NCBI GenBank assembly: GCA_036939355.1
Contig: JALLAP010000696.1
Coordinates: 1-10,898, forward strand
Source: Thalassiosira profunda
Lineage: Eukaryota > Bacillariophyta > Thalassiosirophyceae > Thalassiosirales > Thalassiosiraceae
DNA: 10,898 nucleotides
Direction of reading: 5' to 3'
The notes under the pieces are model-generated. The model was given only the letters and a program-made list of their open reading frames with translations, made no database searches and was not told the DNA's origin. This document shows positions 5,520-10,898 of this stretch, in pieces. Made by a program: the position numbers and the translations under genes. Position 1 is the first letter of the stretch. Each line of letters begins with the position of its first letter.

Positions 5520-7828
5520 ATGAGCGCCAAGCCCTACACCATCAAATCCACGCAGCGCGTCGGCGGCGGCCGTTATTATCGGCTGACCCACGCGTCGTCG
5601 TCCACTGGAACGACCGCGACCTTTGGCCTCTTCGTCCCCTCGCGCTTCGTATCCAATGTGGAGGGCGACGGCACGGAGAACGTCCCGGTGGTCTACTGGC
5701 TGTCGGGGCTGACGTGCGATGTGAGTTCGCTTGTTGGATCGGTGACGGTATGACTGTTTGTTGCAATTATGCCTCGATATTGGGCTGGAGGCGACCTTTC
5801 AGTGCACGCACGTGATGTGTCAGAGTTGATGTCTGAAACTAACTCGATGTGCACCGTCTCGATTTGCAAATACAGGACACCAACTTCGCCATGAAGGCGG
5901 GGCCGCGGGCCTTCCTCGCGGCCGAGAAGGAGGGCGTCGCCATCGTCATGCCCGACACGTCGCCCCGCGGCGAGGGGGTGCCCAACGTCGACAGGTGAGC
6001 ACATCAAATTGCATCAAATGCACTCTCTATTTATTTGTCTGCGAGCTCATTGCCCCCACACCCATCCATAAAACATTGCAGCTACGACCTGGGCGTAGGC
6101 GCGGGCTTCTACGTCGACGCCACCGAGGATCCGTACGCCCAGCAGTACAAGATGTACTCGTACGTCACCAAAGAGCTGCCCGCCCTCCTCGAGGCGCAGT
6201 TCTCGATGGGGAAGGGCGGGCTGCGGTCCATCGCGGGCCATTCCATGGGCGGGCACGGGGCGCTGACGATTGCCCTCAAGGACGCGGAGGGGTGGGCGAG
6301 CGTCAGCGCCTTCTCGCCCATTTGCAATCCCACCGCGTGCCCCTGGGGAGAGAAGGCCTTCAAAGCGTATCTTGGCAGCGTCGAGGCTGGAAAAGCGCAC
6401 GACGCCACCGAGTTGCTGTCCGCGCGCACCGACGCCGCATTCGACGACATTTTGATCGACCAGGGGAGCGACGATGAATTTCTCGCGGGGCAATTGCACC
6501 CCACCAACCTCACCGCGGCAGCGGCGAAGTGCCACCAGAAGGTGACCCTGAACATGCGCGAGGGATTCGACCACTCGTACTACTTCATCGCCTCCTACAT
6601 CGAGGACCACATTGCCTTCCACGGGAAGCGGCTGAAGAAGAAGCAGGCGGAGTTGCTGGCCGTGGCGGCGGCCCTGGTGGACGCGAGCGCAACGGCGGGC
6701 AAGCCGATCGAGTGCAAGGCGATGGTGGCGCGGGGACCGAAGCAGCCGCTGTCGCTGGAGACGATCACTGTGGATCCGCCCAAGGCGGGCGAGGTGCGGG
6801 TGAAGGTGATTGCGAACGCGCTGTGCCACACGGACGTGTATACGCTGGACGGCTTGGACCCGGAGGGCCTATTTCCCTGCATTCTTGGACACGAGGGCGG
6901 GTGTATCGTCGAGAGCGTTGGAGAGGGAGTGACCTCGGTCAAAGTCGGAGATCACGTTATCCCTTGCTACACACCTCAGTGCAGTCAGCCATCGTGCATC
7001 TTCTGCCAGTCTCCCAAGACGAATCTCTGCCCCGCGATTCGTGGGACGCAGGGACAGGGGGTGATGCCGGACGGAACGATTCGCTTCAAAGACAAGGATG
7101 GCAAGCCCATCTACCATTTCATGGGATGCTCGACTATGGCCGAGTACACGGTCCTTGCGGAGATATCTTGCGCAAAAATCTCGAAAGATTTGCCGTTGGA
7201 GAAGGCGTGCCTGTTCGGGTGTGGGGTATCGACGGGATTAGGAGCCGTGTGGAACACGTGCAAAGTGGAGCCGAACTCCAGCGTGGCGGTGTTCGGCCTG
7301 GGAGCGGTGGGATTGGCGGTGATCCAGGGGGCGAAGATGGCCGGAGCGTCTCGCATCATTGCCGTGGATGTCAACGAGGCAAAGTTTCCGGCGGCCGTGG
7401 CTCTGGGCGCGACGGACACTGTCGACAGCTCCAAGCTCGACACGCCTGTGCAAAGCCACATTGTCGGCATGACGAAGTGGGGCGCCGATTACACGTTTGA
7501 TTGCACTGGCAACGTAAAGGTGATGCGGGCGGCGTTGGAGTGCGCCCATCGCGGTTGGGGAACTAGCTGCGTGATCGGAGTCGCCGCGAGCGGACATGAG
7601 ATCAGCACTCGTCCGTTTCAGCTTGTGACCGGGCGCACGTGGAAGGGCACTGCCTTTGGCGGATTCAAGAGCCGTCGCGATGTTCCAATGCTGGTTCAGA
7701 GGTGCATTGATGGCAACCTCCCGGTCGACCACTTCATTTCGCATACGCTCGATGGTGTTGGAAAGACCAATAATGCAATCGATGCGTTGCATTCCGGGAG
7801 TTGCCTTCGGGCTGTCGTGAGGTACTAA
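5520..7828 (+). CDS. S-formylglutathione hydrolase / glutathione-dependent formaldehyde dehydrogenase fusion
   Basis: This is a bifunctional formaldehyde-detoxifying enzyme, 688 aa, exons 5520-5720, 5876-5994 and 6082-7828. Formaldehyde and glutathione form S-hydroxymethylglutathione; the C-terminal dehydrogenase (class III ADH, ADH5-like) oxidises it with NAD+ to S-formylglutathione, and the N-terminal esterase (ESD/FrmB-like) hydrolyses that to formate and glutathione. Hydrolase evidence: GLTCDDTNF around residue 66, nucleophile Ser161 in GHSMGG, the Asp cluster DQGSDDEF (233-240) and His271 in [16 protein letters not shown]. Dehydrogenase evidence, from about 314: catalytic-zinc ligands Cys355 (ALCHTD), His377 (GHEGG) and Cys487 (FGCGVSTG); structural-zinc Cys407/412/415/423; Arg427, matching the family's glutathione-adduct-binding Arg; Rossmann GLGAVG (512-517) with Asp536. 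The linker (about 291-315) is Lys- then Ala-rich. Exon 3 is one uninterrupted frame across the junction. No targeting signal is visible, so it is probably cytosolic. In-frame codons upstream of 5520 look like leader. Confidence 0.93.
5721..5875 (+). other. Intron 1 of the formaldehyde fusion gene
   Basis: A 155-nt phase-0 intron with donor GTGAGT and acceptor TACAG. Splicing joins GLTCD to DTNF, restoring the conserved hydrolase motif. Reading through meets an in-frame stop after ten codons. Confidence 0.92.
5995..6081 (+). other. Intron 2 of the formaldehyde fusion gene
   Basis: An 87-nt intron with donor GTGAGC and acceptor TTGCAG, splitting a Ser codon (AG|C) to give [13 protein letters not shown], as in the hydrolase family. 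Retention gives an immediate TGA. Confidence 0.92.
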
Positions 7829-7957
7829 GGATCGATGCCAGCTTAATTTGGTTAAGTTGCAGTGTAAACGAACGAAGGCAGACTGTAACTTTCTTTACAA
7901 CAATCTACCAAGGTTCCCTTGCAACTACCTACACGAATAACTTGGCATGTTCTCCTC
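7829..7957. other. Convergent 3' intergenic region
   Basis: The 129 bp between the stops of the formaldehyde fusion gene (+) and the GPCR gene (-) leave little room for both 3' UTRs, which may overlap. Nothing else is recognisable. Confidence 0.5.
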
Positions 7958-10717
7958 TCAGTCTTCATCGATCTTCACCTCTTCAATGTCAATGGATTCT
8001 TGCCGTCGGCTTTCAGAGGCGGCTCTTATCTCGAGAGAGTTGCGCGGCCCACTGGCCGTCGAGGTCCCGGCGCCTTCCACTACGACCACGCCGTTCCTGA
8101 ATTCGGCCTCTTTGTTGATCATGAAGCGTAAGCCTCCCCTCGCTGAGCCTCTTCCCACCTTATGTTTGTCAGATTGGACGAGCATCTTCGGCACAAATAT
8201 TAGGAGCAGGATGGCCATAGCGACGATGAAAATAATCATTGACGCCAGCACAAAGATGCTCCGGTGGGAATCTGCATCGTTGGACATCATCACGATCGTA
8301 GGTATGCCGATTATCAGCGCCTCAAGTTGGCAGACGATGCATCCCGCAATCTGAGCATGGTAGAACGAGAAGAGCCAAATGTGAATGTCACAGCAAATGG
8401 ACATTAAACGCGAGGAAGGATGTGCAAGATGACTCACGTATTTCGACTCTGAGTAGTCAACGGAAATTTTGCGAGCGCGGTACGCTTGAACGGTTGTAAA
8501 GATCACAATGACCGAATTCACCGCGACCAGGCATCCGATGAAGATCTGTGCATTTCCGTCAAACGTGCACTTGCCGTAGGAGGAAATGGGCCGGTTGAAC
8601 TGATCTGTTCCGTCTGTATCCACTTTCCGCACGTACTCCAAAGGATCTACCACTGTCCAACAAATGAGGAGGATTGCATTCATCGTAAAGAAGACACCAA
8701 AAGGTCCCAAAACATCCTTTGCATCCACCTTCACTCTCTGGAATCGCTTCGGGTCGGTCAGAATCTTGTTGATACGCCATGTCTTGCTGAAGAGGGCAGC
8801 AAACGAAATCGTGAACCCCAGGGACAACAGCCACGGAGTCGCCATGCATGCCATACTTGCGCCCCTCGTGCTGAATTTCTCGTCGTCCACACTCAGGGTA
8901 AATATTGCCGGGGCCATGATGAGGACGCCAGCACAAATCATGAGAAGGAATGGCGGTTGGCTTGCCCGCACCACGCGCGTATTCCGTTGGACAAATGTCC
9001 AACCAGCAACAGATAGTGAAGCGATGCCAATGATGGCGAGGAGGACATAGCCAAGGATTGCCAAGTTTCCCACGTAATGATAGTCGACTCCCTTCCCTCC
9101 GTTGACAGGAGGCAGATCGGGCGGCGGCGACGTCGAGCCATCGGCAAAGATGAAAGGGCTGAGTTGCATTACCTCCCAGTCCGTTCCATCCTCATTTGGC
9201 GTGAGAGCCGTTGACAACACGACCTCGAACTCTGCCTTTCCATCGTCGGCGGTGATTCCTTTCCTCCTCAAGTTGAGGATCTCGAACAGAGCGCTCGTTG
9301 GTTCGCGCGTTCCCGTGGCTTCGTCAAAACGTATGAGACCCGAGGCCCCTTCGAATACCACCTGCTGAAGGGCATCGTGCATTTCGCTTCCCGTGAAGAA
9401 GCTGCTCTCGTCTTTTGTTGCATCGCAAGCAGCCAGACCCAAACTGACGACCGCGTCATAAGCCAAGAACGCCCAGCCAATCGGGACCGAGGACGTGTAG
9501 TTGTATCCTTCGGCCATATTGGGAGTCAGGCTTGCAAAGTGAGATTTGGCCGACGCGTCCAAACTGCGCCACTCCTTCAGAAACCTATCATGACCGGAGA
9601 GCCCCTCCTTGCCCGTGGTCAGCTGGAGGAACCCAACTCCGTGGTATGCCTGGTCGAGGAGAGAACCAGCTTCGACGGTCTCTTGGTACAGGGCATCGGT
9701 TCCAATAAACCAGTGGTAATCGTCGCCCACGATCCCCTGCCTGCTCGCCTCTTCCAAGAACAGGTCAATATGTTCCGGGTAGGTGATCGCGTAAATGTAT
9801 CGGTAGCCAGTCGCCTTCAAGTTCTTCACCGCCTCAGCAACTTTGTCGGCATCGACCATCGCCGCCGTGTTTGGAGAGTAAGCAACCGAGACGGTATCCA
9901 TCGTGCCGCCAGACGAAGCAAAGCCCTGGAATGATTTCAGGAAGCTGATTCCGTACGCATCGTTCAAGTACAGCACCGCGCAGTGCTTCACGCCCAAATT
10001 GACGAGGTGCTGGTATGACGCCTTCGCCGTGGCCGCGACCGCGGGGATGACCCGGCTGAACAGCGGGTAGACGTCCTTGTTCGAGAGCTCCTCGCTGCCG
10101 GACTCCCAGCTCATTTGGGGGAGGCCGTACGAGGCCGACAGCATGGACGTGGGCTCGGACGACGCCGAGCGGGTGGCGCCCAAGATGGCGCAGGGGAGCG
10201 ACGTCGACGAGGCCACCGTCGACGACGACTGCCGAAGGTTGGACGGCGAGACGAATCCCCTCGATGATTCGTTGCCGCCGCCACTTGCATCGCCGCAATC
10301 CTGATCCCCGCCAACCACATCCGCCAACAGGCCGAGCGCCGTGTATTCGCTGCCCCACGTGTCCTCAAACTCGGCCGTAAATCTCACAGCGCACCGTTCG
10401 TCGATGCCGGCCAGGTCGTCGACGACGCTCCCATCGCCGGTGTTGAAGTGATGCATCGCCAGCAGCGCGGCCGCCACCGAATCGATGCTGTACACGTCCT
10501 CCTCGATCCAAAGCAGCCCGTGCAAATTGCAAAGCCCGACAACTCGGCCCGCATCTTGGTGGAGATTGACGTTGCCCGCCCGGCCGAGGAGGGTGGCGGG
10601 GTCGAGGCGGAGGGTGTCGTAGTATCCATAGGATTTTTCGGCGCCCGATCGACCGACGCCGAGCAGCAGCAGCCGCGAGGCCGCGGCGAGCGCCGCCGAG
10701 GGCGTGCGGCGGCGCAT
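7958..10717 (-). CDS. GABA-B-like class C G-protein-coupled receptor
   Basis: A plasma-membrane receptor of the metabotropic glutamate/GABA-B superfamily; the ligand cannot be predicted. Exons are 10717-8438 and 8350-7958, 890 aa spliced. A probable signal peptide (1-26, SAALAAASRLLLLGVG) precedes a bilobed venus-flytrap ligand-binding domain (about 55-515) with the family-like VYPLFSRVIPAVAATAKASYQHLVNLGV (216-243) given here as a region around DVYPLFSRVIP and YLNDAYGISF (250-259). A short Pro-rich linker follows directly, without the Cys-rich domain of glutamate receptors, which favours the GABA-B type. Seven membrane spans lie near 550-574, 587-608, 625-645, 672-691, 724-745, 762-783 and 791-814. 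Cys624 and Cys717 suit the conserved TM3-loop disulphide, and LFSKTWRI (642-649) and FVPKM (812-816) match the class. The C-terminal tail (about 75 residues) is Ser/Arg/Glu-rich and cytosolic. Its leader holds copy 2 of the 55-bp repeat. Confidence 0.9.
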   Translation of the reverse strand: MRRRTPSAALAAASRLLLLGVGRSGAEKSYGYYDTLRLDPATLLGRAGNVNLHQDAGRVVGLCNLHGLLWIEEDVYSIDSVAAALLAMHHFNTGDGSVVDDLAGIDERCAVRFTAEFEDTWGSEYTALGLLADVVGGDQDCGDASGGGNESSRGFVSPSNLRQSSSTVASSTSLPCAILGATRSASSEPTSMLSASYGLPQMSWESGSEELSNKDVYPLFSRVIPAVAATAKASYQHLVNLGVKHCAVLYLNDAYGISFLKSFQGFASSGGTMDTVSVAYSPNTAAMVDADKVAEAVKNLKATGYRYIYAITYPEHIDLFLEEASRQGIVGDDYHWFIGTDALYQETVEAGSLLDQAYHGVGFLQLTTGKEGLSGHDRFLKEWRSLDASAKSHFASLTPNMAEGYNYTSSVPIGWAFLAYDAVVSLGLAACDATKDESSFFTGSEMHDALQQVVFEGASGLIRFDEATGTREPTSALFEILNLRRKGITADDGKAEFEVVLSTALTPNEDGTDWEVMQLSPFIFADGSTSPPPDLPPVNGGKGVDYHYVGNLAILGYVLLAIIGIASLSVAGWTFVQRNTRVVRASQPPFLLMICAGVLIMAPAIFTLSVDDEKFSTRGASMACMATPWLLSLGFTISFAALFSKTWRINKILTDPKRFQRVKVDAKDVLGPFGVFFTMNAILLICWTVVDPLEYVRKVDTDGTDQFNRPISSYGKCTFDGNAQIFIGCLVAVNSVIVIFTTVQAYRARKISVDYSESKYVSHLAHPSSRLMSICCDIHIWLFSFYHAQIAGCIVCQLEALIIGIPTIVMMSNDADSHRSIFVLASMIIFIVAMAILLLIFVPKMLVQSDKHKVGRGSARGGLRFMINKEAEFRNGVVVVEGAGTSTASGPRNSLEIRAASESRRQESIDIEEVKIDED
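8351..8437 (-). other. In-frame, stop-free intron in the GPCR gene
   Basis: An 87-nt phase-0 intron with donor GTGAGT (after TAC) and acceptor GCTCAG. It is a multiple of three without stops, so the unspliced gene reads as one 919-codon ORF. Splicing joins SESKY to IAGCIVCQLEALIIG, giving a normal start to TM6. The 29 intron-encoded residues (VSHLAHPSSR..) have no counterpart in the family. Confidence 0.85.
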
Positions 10718-10760
10718 GGCGTCGAGAGGGAGGTGGATGTGTGATGATGTGTGCTAAAGT

Positions 10761-10886
10761 TCAAGGCCAATCTGTCTTGGTCTTGCTTCGACAAGATCGA
10801 AGATGTCTCAAGCAAGATGCGTTTTTTTCGATCGACCGTCTTGGGACTCTTGGATTGCAACCCACTTCATCGGCTGGATGGCTCAT
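10761..10886 (-). other. Upstream ORF (41 codons) in the GPCR leader
   Basis: It starts at the same ATG of the repeat as the upstream ORF before the gene at 2995 and shares its first 14 residues, then runs PRRSIEKNASC.. to a TGA at 10763-10761, 43 nt before the GPCR start codon. It could regulate receptor translation if transcribed. It could also be incidental to a conserved promoter block. Confidence 0.35.
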
Positions 10887-10898
10887 AAAATATCGACA
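10844..10898 (-). repeat. 55-bp repeat, copy 2 (leader of GPCR gene)
   Basis: The exact reverse complement of 2783-2837; the match may continue beyond the last base of the window. On the minus strand it reads toward the GPCR start 127 nt downstream. The copies are about 8 kb apart and inverted, and their flanks diverge quickly except for CAAGACG next to it and the block at 10772-10796. Confidence 0.85.

Larger units (their letters stand above)
10718..10898 (-). promoter_or_regulatory. 5' leader / promoter of the GPCR gene (edge of window)
   Basis: This is the 181 bp before the GPCR start. Read on the minus strand it opens with copy 2 of the 55-bp repeat, continues with a T-tract in + orientation (10822-10828), then the second similar block (10772-10796), and ends in a CATCATCACACATCCACC stretch just before the ATG. 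The promoter may extend beyond the window. Confidence 0.5.

Noticed and set aside
6047..6829. 260-codon minus-strand frame opposite the hydrolase domain
   Set aside because: It is an Arg/His/Leu-rich shadow of the GC-rich hydrolase codons with no recognisable domain.
6529..7500. Long + strand open frame (323 codons) overlapping the fusion gene in another frame
   Set aside because: The product is Gly/Arg-rich low complexity, while the overlapping frame is a textbook dehydrogenase.
7958..10717. The GPCR as an intronless 919-residue protein
   Set aside because: The 29 residues from 8351-8437 have no family counterpart and are bounded by GTGAGT and CTCAG; removing them restores a normal loop-TM6 junction.
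10384..10860. 158-codon minus-strand frame overlapping the GPCR start
   Set aside because: The Arg/Pro/Ser-rich product mostly covers the GPCR signal peptide and ligand-domain codons in another frame.
2783..10898. The inverted 55-bp pair as terminal repeats of an 8-kb transposon
   Set aside because: The interval holds ordinary cellular genes and no transposase or integrase; no target-site duplication can be judged because copy 2 touches the window edge; both copies are placed as gene leaders.

Overview
The window looks like nuclear DNA from a single-celled eukaryote, most likely a diatom or another stramenopile. The genes are densely packed on both strands and carry few, short GT-AG introns (87, 87, 155 and probably 172 nt). 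Ser/Thr/Pro-rich extracellular linkers next to a transmembrane segment, and class C (GABA-B-like) receptors, fit diatom gene content. Composition is GC-rich, and several genes are visibly richer in GC at their 5' end. There is no bacterial operon layout, rRNA, tRNA, CRISPR array or recognisable transposon.

Layout from left to right. Bases 1-639 hold no gene I can defend: a possible minus-strand presequence start at the very edge and a 9-bp-stem hairpin just before the first gene. A nucleoside hydrolase-family gene (+, 640-2122) follows; its last exon is in another reading frame and is recovered by a 172-nt intron. Convergent to it is a small unknown zinc-ribbon/coiled-coil protein (-, 2214-2645). 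A divergent intergenic stretch leads to a single-pass membrane protein with an S/T/P-rich linker (+, 2995-4232) whose frame is broken or spliced near 3680-3740. A divergent E2 ubiquitin-conjugating enzyme with unusual insertions (-, 4513-5220) shares a 299-bp intergenic region with the gene described next. The window ends with a GABA-B-type class C GPCR (-, 7958-10717) and its 5' leader.

The most striking gene is a three-exon gene (+, 5520-7828) coding for one 688-residue protein. It fuses S-formylglutathione hydrolase (N-terminal) to glutathione-dependent formaldehyde dehydrogenase (class III alcohol dehydrogenase, C-terminal). The catalytic residues of both enzymes are present, so a single polypeptide should carry out both enzymatic steps of glutathione-dependent formaldehyde oxidation to formate.

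The second notable item is a perfect 55-bp sequence present twice in opposite orientation (2783-2837 and 10844-10898, possibly running past the window edge). Each copy lies upstream of a membrane-protein gene and points the same way relative to it. A further similar block follows each copy, and each copy starts an upstream ORF with the same first 14 residues. This looks like a duplicated promoter or 5' leader shared by the S/T/P membrane protein and the GPCR.
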